From an uncultured Desulfobacter sp. (GTDB taxonomy: Bacteria > Desulfobacterota > Desulfobacteria > Desulfobacterales > Desulfobacteraceae): DNA of 64,000 nucleotides. The notes beneath the pieces are model-generated. The model made no database searches. It was given only the letters and a program-made list of their open reading frames with translations, and was not told the DNA's origin. Positions 24,700-32,141 of this stretch are shown piece by piece. A program made the position numbers and the translations under genes. How positions within the stretch are numbered: the stretch's first letter is position 1; each line of letters starts with the position of its first letter. The stretch lies in the NCBI RefSeq assembly GCF_963664415.1, contig NZ_OY761442.1:310001-374000 (forward strand), given 5' to 3'.

Positions 24700-26835
24700 T
24701 TATTTTGTTGCTTGGGGCTCCAGGCAGTTTACGAGTAATGGGCATTCATCTTCTGTGGAGTTGGTATGGGTCTGTGGATGAACGCTTGAAAGCGCAGTTT
24801 CCATGGTGGGATAAATGTTATGCATTCCAATCTCTTCAAGCAGATGGGTACGTGCAAGTACCCGGTAAACCGCATCATTGACCCCACTTAACGACACGCC
24901 GTATCCGGCACTTCTCAAACGCTGAATAATCAAGGCCAGCGCTTCCTGACCCGAGGCATCAATATCGTTGATGCCGTTACATGCGATAATAAAGTGTTTT
25001 AGGTTGGTTGATGCCTGAATCCGGTCGTTTATTTCATCTTCAAGGTAACTGGCATTGGCAAAAAACAGCGGACCTTCAAAACGGATCAGCTGGATGTGCT
25101 CACAGGTGGCAAGTTCATGCACGCAGGAATCTTTGAGCGCCTGATCCTGGCCCCTGGAAAGAAGACTGATTTTGGGACGCATGCTCTTGTATAAGAATAC
25201 GGCCAGGGACAGGCCGACTCCGATATAAATGCCGCTTTCAAGATGGGGTGCCACAGCAAGGGTCACAACAAAGGTTATCACGGAAATCACACCGTCATAC
25301 CACTGGGCATGCCAGGCATGAACAAAACCCGAAACATTGACAAGTCCGATAACCGCCATCATGATAACCGAAGCAAGCACTGCCTGGGGCAAATGGTAAA
25401 GCAATGGTGTAAAAAACAGCAACGTGATGATAACCATAAGACTTGTGATAACACTGGAAAGACCTGAAACAGCACCGGCCTGGAGATTAACGGCACTTCT
25501 GGAAAAAGAGCCGGACACCGGATAACTTTTGCCAAAAGAGCCCAGGATATTGGAAAGACCCTGGCCGATAAGTTCCTGGTTGGGGTCAAGCCTTTGGCCG
25601 GTTTTGGCTGCCATGGCTTTGGCAATGGCAATGGCTTCCATAAACCCGAGCAGTGAGATAATAATGGCATAGGGCAAAAGTTGAAGGAACACGGAAATGT
25701 TGATTTCGGGTATTCCTATCTTTGGAAGCCCTTTGGGGATGTCACCGACCACCGCACCGCCGCCGGACAGTGTTATGGTCTGTGTATCAACGGCTTTATT
25801 GCCCATCCGGATACGATATACTCTGTCATCCAGTCTGGTATCGGGCATCGGGCTCTCTTTTTTATAGAACACAATGCCTTTACCCGCATCCTCAACAGCA
25901 CTGAAGTGAATCTCCCGAAGGTGGGTGCGAATTTCAGACGCTTTGGCTTTGGCTGCATCTATTCTCGCTGTAAGCACGGTGGACTGGTATTGTAGATCCA
26001 GTTGTTCAAGTTTGGGTGCGTGATGGCTGCTTTCTATCTTGGCTGTAAGTTTTGTCCGTTCAACACTTAAATCCTTGATGGATTGAACGGTTAGATTAAA
26101 TTCCTGGACGTCCTGTTGAACCTTTTCATCCATGATCTGGGAAAGCGTTGTGGTTTCATTATGCTGAAATCCGGTGGCCCAGGAAATGATCGTGGTGATG
26201 GCAACCGCAGCAAGTACGAAAGGAAGTCTTGGATTCAGGCGTTTTAAGCCCACCATGATGGCAATGGATAAAATCCCCATGGCAAGGGTGGGCAGATGGG
26301 TGTAGTGAAAGGCACCTTCAATCACCCGGATAATGGTTTCATAGTGGTGAGGCGCCTTATCAACATATACACCGAACAGCTTGGACAGCTGGGAGGTTCC
26401 GATAATAATTGCCGCAGCATTGGTAAAACCGTTAACAACAGGATGGGACAGAAAATTAACAATAAGGCCTAAGCGAAGCACACCAAGCAGCAGCTGGAAA
26501 ATACCGACAGTGAGAGCCAGGACAATTGCATAGGCAATAAAGGCTTCACTTCCAGCTGATGCCAAAGGTTCAAGACTTGCTGCGGTCATCAAGGAGACCA
26601 CGGCCACAGGACCGGTTGCCAGCTGGCGGCTGGACCCGAACAAAGAAGCTATCATGGGGGGGAGAAACGCTGCGTAAAGGCCGTAATAGGCGGGTAGGCC
26701 GGCCAACTGGGCATAGGCCATGGACTGCGGGATAAGTACCAGGGCCACCGTGAGCCCTGCCACAAAATCAATTTTGAATTTGGCTAGGGAATAATCCTTG
26801 AACCACTCTATGAACGGCAGTATTTTGGTTAACAT
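24700..26835 (-). CDS. SulP-family anion transporter with STAS domain and large insert
   Basis: It has a SulP core (VALVLIPQSMAYAQLAGLPA, YGLYAAFLPPMIASLFGSSR, ATGPVAVVSLM, NGFTNAAAIIIGTSQL) and a C-terminal STAS domain (IQLIRFEGPLFFANA, FIIACNGINDIDASGQEAL). SulP proteins move sulfate, bicarbonate or dicarboxylates, often with Na+ or H+. Between two membrane segments there is an extra hydrophilic stretch, about residues 225-365, rich in Lys, Glu and Gln and probably coiled-coil. This is unusual for the family. The GTG at 26844 is possible, but the ATG at 26835 has AAGG at better spacing (711 residues). It follows tetR by about 27 bases. Confidence 0.93.
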   Translation of the reverse strand: MLTKILPFIEWFKDYSLAKFKIDFVAGLTVALVLIPQSMAYAQLAGLPAYYGLYAAFLPPMIASLFGSSRQLATGPVAVVSLMTAASLEPLASAGSEAFIAYAIVLALTVGIFQLLLGVLRLGLIVNFLSHPVVNGFTNAAAIIIGTSQLSKLFGVYVDKAPHHYETIIRVIEGAFHYTHLPTLAMGILSIAIMVGLKRLNPRLPFVLAAVAITTIISWATGFQHNETTTLSQIMDEKVQQDVQEFNLTVQSIKDLSVERTKLTAKIESSHHAPKLEQLDLQYQSTVLTARIDAAKAKASEIRTHLREIHFSAVEDAGKGIVFYKKESPMPDTRLDDRVYRIRMGNKAVDTQTITLSGGGAVVGDIPKGLPKIGIPEINISVFLQLLPYAIIISLLGFMEAIAIAKAMAAKTGQRLDPNQELIGQGLSNILGSFGKSYPVSGSFSRSAVNLQAGAVSGLSSVITSLMVIITLLFFTPLLYHLPQAVLASVIMMAVIGLVNVSGFVHAWHAQWYDGVISVITFVVTLAVAPHLESGIYIGVGLSLAVFLYKSMRPKISLLSRGQDQALKDSCVHELATCEHIQLIRFEGPLFFANASYLEDEINDRIQASTNLKHFIIACNGINDIDASGQEALALIIQRLRSAGYGVSLSGVNDAVYRVLARTHLLEEIGMHNIYPTMETALSSVHPQTHTNSTEDECPLLVNCLEPQATK

Positions 26836-26862
26836 GTCGAACACCTTTCTAAATTAATTGTC

Positions 26863-27441
26863 TTAAGTCTTTAGCATGCGCCTGCAGGAGTTTACCAATT
26901 CATTGAACAGTGCATTGGCGTTATACAGATTGTACGTTTTAAACCGGACTACCCCGTCCACCATGGAAAAGATAATCAATGCGGTTTTGCGGGTAGGCAA
27001 AGGATCAATGGAGCCATCCTTTATCCCCATTTCGATACCGTCTTCATAGATGGACACAAGACAGTCGTAAATGGCTTCCAGATACCTGCGGCACTGGGGT
27101 ACTGACTCTGCCAGATGGTAGGGGTAGTACCTGTGCAAAAGAAGAAATTGGTTCTCCATCTTGCCGGCCAAAAATAAATGGAAGGATACCGCACGTTCAA
27201 TCATGCCCATGCCGCTGTCAAAATTCTGGTTTCCCATATAGGCGTCAAATTCTTCCAGAATCATTTTTTTGGTCTTTTCAAGAACTGCCAAGAACAATCC
27301 GTCTTTTGTCTTGAAGTGATAAAAAATGGTTCCTTCGGCCACATTGATCATTTTTGCCAGATCAGCGGTGGAGGTTTCTTTGAACCCATTTTTGGAAAAC
27401 AGCACAGTGGCAGCCTGCAGTATGGCATCTTTTTTGGACAT
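26863..27441 (-). CDS. TetR-family transcriptional regulator
   Basis: The N-terminal helix-turn-helix is typical: AILQAATVLFSKNGFKETST, then ADLAKMINVAEGTIFYHFKT. The C-terminal ligand-binding half (192 residues in total) is not specific. It is the first gene of the leftward operon with sulP and the two-component genes, so it probably represses its own operon. Two palindromic sites lie just upstream (27460-27492). The inducer is unknown. Confidence 0.93.
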   Translation of the reverse strand: MSKKDAILQAATVLFSKNGFKETSTADLAKMINVAEGTIFYHFKTKDGLFLAVLEKTKKMILEEFDAYMGNQNFDSGMGMIERAVSFHLFLAGKMENQFLLLHRYYPYHLAESVPQCRRYLEAIYDCLVSIYEDGIEMGIKDGSIDPLPTRKTALIIFSMVDGVVRFKTYNLYNANALFNELVNSCRRMLKT

Positions 27442-27459
27442 AACACCTCTAAAATTCTT

Positions 27460-27492
27460 GAGTGACTACTCATTTTATTTGAGTGTATACTC
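27460..27492. promoter_or_regulatory. Tandem palindromic operators, likely TetR-binding
   Basis: GAGTGACTACTC (27460-27471) and GAGTGTATACTC (27481-27492) are each near-perfect palindromes of the form GAGTNNNNACTC. Their start-to-start distance is 21 bases, two helical turns on the same DNA face. They lie about 20-50 bases before the tetR ATG, where the promoter should be. This fits autorepression of the tetR-sulP operon. Confidence 0.7.
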
Positions 27493-27971
27493 AGTAAATT
27501 TTGTCGTGTCAAATGGTTTTTTAACGGTTTTCTAAAGTTTTTTAAATGAGTGGTTTGTGTTCAATATCCAGAAACATCAGTATATTATGTATCAAATAGT
27601 TAAAATTTTCTTAAAATTCAGGTGTTTCAATGTGTAATAATGCTGTTGCAAAATGCAATAAATCAAAAATGTGCTTTTTGGTGCCGGTATATAAATTTTT
27701 TCATTGAAAGCGAATTTTGGGTGTAAATGGAAAAGATATCTACAGTCTGTCGACGTAAAGCGCGACGGAGATTAAAAAGGCCTTTAAAAAATCAATGTTT
27801 ACAAAGTGGGTAAAACCAAATTATAATTCGCGGTCAATTTTCTTAATAAATGGCCATGGGCCGACCTGCTCTATCAGCACCCAGGTTCGCCCCACAACAA
27901 AAGATGAAAGTGACTCAACAACTTGTTGGTTCTTTCTATAAAAGATTTAACAAAGATGAGGAAAAACAAAA
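27493..27971. other. AT-rich intergenic region between tetR and argJ
   Basis: About 480 bases with no convincing gene. It must hold the argJ promoter and perhaps that of tetR. A short palindrome CAACAACTTGTTG lies about 55 bases before argJ. I see no tRNA, riboswitch or repeat array. GAGG lies about ten bases before the argJ ATG. Confidence 0.5.
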
Positions 27972-29153
27972 ATGAAAGGCTTTAAATTTGCCGGAATCTG
28001 TGCCGGAATTAAAAAAAACAGATCCTTGGATCTTGGCCTGATCTATTCGGAAAAACCTGCAAGTGCCGCAGCATTGTTCACACAAAACCAGGTGGTTGCC
28101 GCCCCTGTTCTTCTTGGTAGAAAAACCATGGAAAAGGGTATGCTCCAGGCAATAATGGTCAATTCAGGCAATGCCAACTGTTTTACCGGTGAACAGGGCA
28201 TCGCCCATGCACAGCAATGCGTTGAACTTGTGGCCAAAGCCCTTAACGTTGACCCGGGACTCGTATTGGTCTCGTCCACCGGTGTGATCGGTGCGCCCTT
28301 GCCCGTGGATAAAATTGAAGCCAAAATTCCGGAAGCCGTGAAAAGTCTTGATTCTTGTACTATTGTGGATTTTGCCACCGCTATCCTTACCACAGATACT
28401 TGCACCAAAATGGTGTCCCGTAATGGAAAAATAAATACATCCGGGGAGGAAACAAGTTTTACCATTATGGGGGTTGCCAAAGGTTCCGGCATGATTCGGC
28501 CGGATATGGCCACCATGCTTTCCTATATCTTTACTGATGCTGATATCTCAGGCAGCCTGCTCAAACAGGCACTGATCCATGCCGCGTCCCGTTCCTTTAA
28601 CCGGATTACGGTGGACGGGGATACCAGCACAAACGATACCCTTGTATGCATGGCCAATGGGGAAGGGCAGGCAGTGATTGACAATGATGAAGCCCTTGGG
28701 GTATTCCAGGCGGTTTTAGATGAGATTTGCTATGAGCTTGCTAAACGGATTGTCAAAGACGGAGAGGGTGCCACAAAGGTTGCCTCTATTACGGTGAAAG
28801 GTGCATTAACCCAGCAGGATGCATTTGCAGCGGCCGAAGCCATTGCCCATTCCCCCCTGACAAAAACCGCAATTTACGGCCAGGACCCCAACTGGGGCCG
28901 GATCACTGCTGCTGCCGGCAGGTCCGGGGCCACGGTGGATCAGAATAAAATGGATTTGTATTTTGGTGATATCATGCTGGTTCAAAATGGTCAGTGGCAG
29001 GGAAAAGCTGTGGAAAAAGAGGCCGCAGAAATAATGAAACAAGATGAGATCAGCATTGTTCTGGATCTTAATCTTGGAGAAGGCCAGGATCAGTTCTTGT
29101 TCTGTGACTTCAGTGAAAATTATGTGAAAATTAATGCCGACTATAGATCCTGA
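27972..29153 (+). CDS. argJ: Bifunctional ornithine acetyltransferase / N-acetylglutamate synthase ArgJ
   Basis: ArgJ transfers acetyl from N-acetylornithine to glutamate in arginine synthesis. The 393-residue proenzyme shows VNSGNANCFTGEQG, KGSGMIRPDMATMLSYIFTD with the ATML self-cleavage site (Thr becomes the N-terminal nucleophile of the beta chain), TVDGDTSTNDT and YGQDPNWGRI. Length and motifs are normal. The final 20 bases overlap the start of the pseudouridine synthase gene. No other arg genes are in the window. Confidence 0.97.
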   Translation: MKGFKFAGICAGIKKNRSLDLGLIYSEKPASAAALFTQNQVVAAPVLLGRKTMEKGMLQAIMVNSGNANCFTGEQGIAHAQQCVELVAKALNVDPGLVLVSSTGVIGAPLPVDKIEAKIPEAVKSLDSCTIVDFATAILTTDTCTKMVSRNGKINTSGEETSFTIMGVAKGSGMIRPDMATMLSYIFTDADISGSLLKQALIHAASRSFNRITVDGDTSTNDTLVCMANGEGQAVIDNDEALGVFQAVLDEICYELAKRIVKDGEGATKVASITVKGALTQQDAFAAAEAIAHSPLTKTAIYGQDPNWGRITAAAGRSGATVDQNKMDLYFGDIMLVQNGQWQGKAVEKEAAEIMKQDEISIVLDLNLGEGQDQFLFCDFSENYVKINADYRS

Positions 29154-29865
29154 AACAGTGCAAGGCATCCGGCTGCAAAAACTTTTAGCCCATAGCGGGC
29201 TTTGTTCGCGCAGAAAAGCAGAAACACTGATCCTTGAGGGCAGGGTGTCAGTGAATGGAACGGTGGTAAACGCACTTGGTACCAAGGCAGATCCGGCAAA
29301 AGATAAGGTATGTCTGGACGGCAAGCAGGTCCCCTATACATCAAACAAAAAACGCGAATATACCTATCTTGCCGTAAACAAACCCAAAGGGGTGGTGACA
29401 ACCTGCAGTCAGAAAAATGCAAAAATTATTTTGGACCTTGTGACTGTCAAACAAAGGGTCTATCCCGTTGGGCGGCTGGATAAGGATTCCGTGGGGCTCG
29501 TTTTGCTCACCGATGACGGTGATTTGCATAACCGGTTATCCCACCCCTCCCATGACCATGAAAAAGAGTATCTGGTGTATGCCGCCCGGCCTGTAAGCGA
29601 CCAGGATTTGACTGCCATGGCCAAGGGCATGGTAATCGACGGAAAAAAAACCCGGCAGGCCAGGGTTCGCCGGGTTTCTGAAAACGGATTTAAAATTATT
29701 TTAAAGCAGGGGTTAAATCGTCAGATTCGGAAAATGGTGGGCAAAACCGGCAATCAGGTGACCATGCTCAAACGGATTCGCATGGCCAATATTCGTCTTG
29801 GCAGTCTGGCTCCCGGAAAATGGCGACATCTCACTGAAAAAGAGGTGAAAACCCTAAGACAATGA
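29134..29865 (+). CDS. rRNA pseudouridine synthase, RsuA/RluB/RluE/RluF family
   Basis: It has an N-terminal S4 RNA-binding domain (RLQKLLAHSGLCSRRKAETL ...GRVSVNGTVV) and a catalytic domain with PVGRLDKDSVGLVLLTDDG, where the Asp of GRLD is the nucleophile. The C-terminal GLNRQIRKMV, MLKRIRMANIRLGSLAPGKW is typical of the family. At 243 residues it suits RsuA or a short RluB/RluF. Which rRNA uridine it modifies cannot be told. It overlaps argJ by 20 bases and its 3' end overlaps convergent trpS by 12 bases. Confidence 0.92.
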   Translation: MPTIDPETVQGIRLQKLLAHSGLCSRRKAETLILEGRVSVNGTVVNALGTKADPAKDKVCLDGKQVPYTSNKKREYTYLAVNKPKGVVTTCSQKNAKIILDLVTVKQRVYPVGRLDKDSVGLVLLTDDGDLHNRLSHPSHDHEKEYLVYAARPVSDQDLTAMAKGMVIDGKKTRQARVRRVSENGFKIILKQGLNRQIRKMVGKTGNQVTMLKRIRMANIRLGSLAPGKWRHLTEKEVKTLRQ

Positions 29866-30864
29866 TTGAATACCTACGCTCTTTCTGACTTTATCCAGGA
29901 AGGGCACGGAATATTCCCTGGCTCGAATGGCCCCTTTTTTCAAAATATCTTCAATATCTTTGGGATTTGCCATCAGTTCTTCGTACCGCTGTCTGGGTTC
30001 TTTTAAAATATCGTTGATGTATTCAAACAACTCCTGTTTCATGGCACCCCAGGCGATTCCTTCCCGGTACCGCCGGGCCAGGTCTTGGGTTTGCTCCTCG
30101 GTGGCAAAAGCCCGGTAAATTGAAAACAAGGTGCAGGTATCGGGATCTTTGGGTTCATCGGGCTCCAAAGAGTTGGTCTGGATCTTCATGATCATTTTGC
30201 GCAACCGTTTTTCCGTATCAAACAGCGGAATAAAATTGTTGTAGCTTTTACTCATCTTGCGTCCGTCAAGACCTGAAAGCACAGCCGCCGTTTCATCCAC
30301 AACCACCTCGGGGAGAACAAACAATTCCTTGTATGTGTGATTGAATCTTGCCGCGATATCTCTTGTCATTTCAAGGTGCTGGATTTGATCTTTGCCCACG
30401 GGGACCTTGGCGGCATTAAACATGAGGATGTCGGCGGCCATGAGAATGGGGTAGGAAAAAAGGCCCATGGTGACGCCCTGGTCCGGATCTTTTCTTTCCT
30501 GCTCTTCATTTTCCTGAACTGCCGCCTTGTATGCATGGGCCCGGTTCATCAGTCCTTTGGCGGTCAGGCAAGTTAAAATCCAGGTCAGTTCCGGAATTTC
30601 AGGAATATCAGACTGGCGGTAAAATACGCAATTGTCGTAATCCAGCCCTAGCGCAATCCAGGCTGCTGCAATTTCCAGGGTGGATGTCTTTCGTTTTTTT
30701 GGATCATGGTTTTTGATCAGGGAATGGTAATCTGCCAGAAAATAATAGGAGGTCAGGTCCGGATTTTTACTGGATTCAACGGCCGGACGAATCGCCCCCA
30801 CATAATTGCCGAGGTGGGGGGTTCCAGAGGTGGTAATACCGGTTAAATAGTCTGCGTTTTTCAT
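29854..30864 (-). CDS. trpS: Tryptophanyl-tRNA synthetase
   Basis: This class I synthetase charges tRNA-Trp. HIGH-like SGTPHLGNYVGAIRP is at the N-terminus and KMSKS appears as GLDGRKMSKSYNN. Specificity segments ILMAADILMFNA and VPVGKDQIQHLEMTRDIA are present. Length 336 is typical. It is a single gene, convergent with the pseudouridine synthase and with a 12-base tail overlap, so no separate terminator fits between them. Confidence 0.97.
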   Translation of the reverse strand: MKNADYLTGITTSGTPHLGNYVGAIRPAVESSKNPDLTSYYFLADYHSLIKNHDPKKRKTSTLEIAAAWIALGLDYDNCVFYRQSDIPEIPELTWILTCLTAKGLMNRAHAYKAAVQENEEQERKDPDQGVTMGLFSYPILMAADILMFNAAKVPVGKDQIQHLEMTRDIAARFNHTYKELFVLPEVVVDETAAVLSGLDGRKMSKSYNNFIPLFDTEKRLRKMIMKIQTNSLEPDEPKDPDTCTLFSIYRAFATEEQTQDLARRYREGIAWGAMKQELFEYINDILKEPRQRYEELMANPKDIEDILKKGAIRAREYSVPFLDKVRKSVGIQSLS

Positions 30865-30975
30865 TTATATTCCTAAAGGATGAATTAGCGTTAAGCAAAA
30901 AAATGGAAGTATCAGAATCTGGTCTTTTTTTCAAGCCATGCCTTTGCAATGCGAAAGATATATCCGGTCGCTGAT

Positions 30976-31219
30976 TTAATTATCGGGGTTGAATTGTTCC
31001 ATGATCTGATCAATGGCATTTTGATCCAAACTCGCATCGGCATCAGACTGGAACGCCGAAACCTTGCTTTGCTTGTCTATTTTTTTTGCGGTGCATCTTA
31101 TCTTCTCCGGGACGCAGGATGCTGTTGATGGAAATTGCCATTTTAGAAAGTTCGTTTAACTGCTGGTGAACCCGATCTGTGAATTGAAGATTAAGCTCAA
31201 CATGATGGGGCGTTGACAT
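30976..31219 (-). pseudogene. Small conserved-looking protein with a frameshift at an A8 run
   Basis: From an ATG at 31219 (GGAG seven bases upstream) the frame reads MSTPHHVELNLQFTDRVHQQ, then LNELSKMAISINSILRPGED. It then meets eight As (T-run at 31080-31087 on the + strand) and ends soon after at 31043. Removing one A gives a fluent frame: RKKIDKQSKVSAFQSDADAS, then LDQNAIDQIMEQFNPDN, ending at TAA 30976-30978. The full protein would have about 80 residues. Its tail resembles the CheY-binding C-terminal peptide of CheZ (DQ.xDDLLDSLGF) and FliM (SQxEIDALL), which fits its place beside a receiver protein. It follows the receiver-GGDEF gene on the same strand. Function is not known. Confidence 0.6.
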
Positions 31220-31244
31220 AATGGACTCCGCGTCTAAATTGGGG

Positions 31245-32141
31245 TTATGGTTGTGCCATGCGCACACAATTTCTGCCTTTATTTTTTGCCGAATACAGAG
31301 CGTCGTCAGCATTTTTAATTAGCGATTCCGCAGTCTGTTCGTTGGTAGAGGTAAATGATGAAACACCGAAACTTGAGGTGATATGGATGGGGGGGCGGCT
31401 TTGTGATATGTGCATAGCAGTCGTTTCAATTTTGCTTCTCATTCGTTCTGCAATGTCCCGGCCATGGCTGATAGAACAGTCCGGCAAACATAGAATGAAC
31501 TCCTCTCCGCCATATCGGCCAATAAAATCATAGGGCCGTATGATCTTGGCCATTTGGGCCACAAACTGTTTGAGCACCCGATCTCCTGCAATGTGGCCGT
31601 ACTGGTCATTCACCTGCTTGAAATGGTCTATGTCGGTCATGAGCAAAGATAAAGGAACCTTGTTACGGGCTGCCCGTTCAAGCTCCTCGTCCAGTTTCTC
31701 CATAAACGCCCTGCGATTCAAGGTATCTGTCAATGAATCTTTTCGGGCAAGTTCAAGCACTTTTTCCTCCAGCCGGATGATCCGTTCACCGATATGGATA
31801 CGGTATTTGAGTTCCATATAGTCAATGGGCTTAGTTAAATAATCGTCGACCCCGGCTTCAAGGCCCTGGAGGATGTCCTGCTGCTCGCCTTTGGCTGTAA
31901 GAAGAATGAAATAGATGTACCTGGGTGCCGCTTGGGCCCGCATGTTGCGGCAAAGCTGCAGGCCGTCCATTTCAGGCATCATCCAGTCGGAAATGACCAG
32001 GTTTGGACAGCCGGGCTTGCTGATGATATCCCAAGCCTGGCGGCCGTCAGAGGTGGATGTAACTTGGTACCCCCATTTTTTAAGGTTGTTTTCAAGAATA
32101 GCTTTGAATATGGGGTCATCTTCAGCGATTAAAATTTTCAT
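31245..32141 (-). CDS. Response regulator with GGDEF diguanylate cyclase domain
   Basis: Residues 1-120 are a receiver (IAEDDP, Asp in LVISDWMMPEMDG, LLTAKG, TKPID). Residues about 130-298 form a GGDEF domain with active GGEEF (RYGGEEFILCLPDC) and an allosteric I-site RPYD five residues ahead. So it should make cyclic di-GMP, with product inhibition. It overlaps the preceding hybrid kinase gene by 20 bases, so the kinase is its likely input. A small CheZ-tail-like protein follows. Confidence 0.95.
   Translation of the reverse strand: MKILIAEDDPIFKAILENNLKKWGYQVTSTSDGRQAWDIISKPGCPNLVISDWMMPEMDGLQLCRNMRAQAAPRYIYFILLTAKGEQQDILQGLEAGVDDYLTKPIDYMELKYRIHIGERIIRLEEKVLELARKDSLTDTLNRRAFMEKLDEELERAARNKVPLSLLMTDIDHFKQVNDQYGHIAGDRVLKQFVAQMAKIIRPYDFIGRYGGEEFILCLPDCSISHGRDIAERMRSKIETTAMHISQSRPPIHITSSFGVSSFTSTNEQTAESLIKNADDALYSAKNKGRNCVRMAQP

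Noticed and set aside
27542..27960. Possible riboswitch or regulatory RNA before argJ
   Set aside because: Only short palindromes are seen; no known aptamer core is recognisable, so only an intergenic region is reported.
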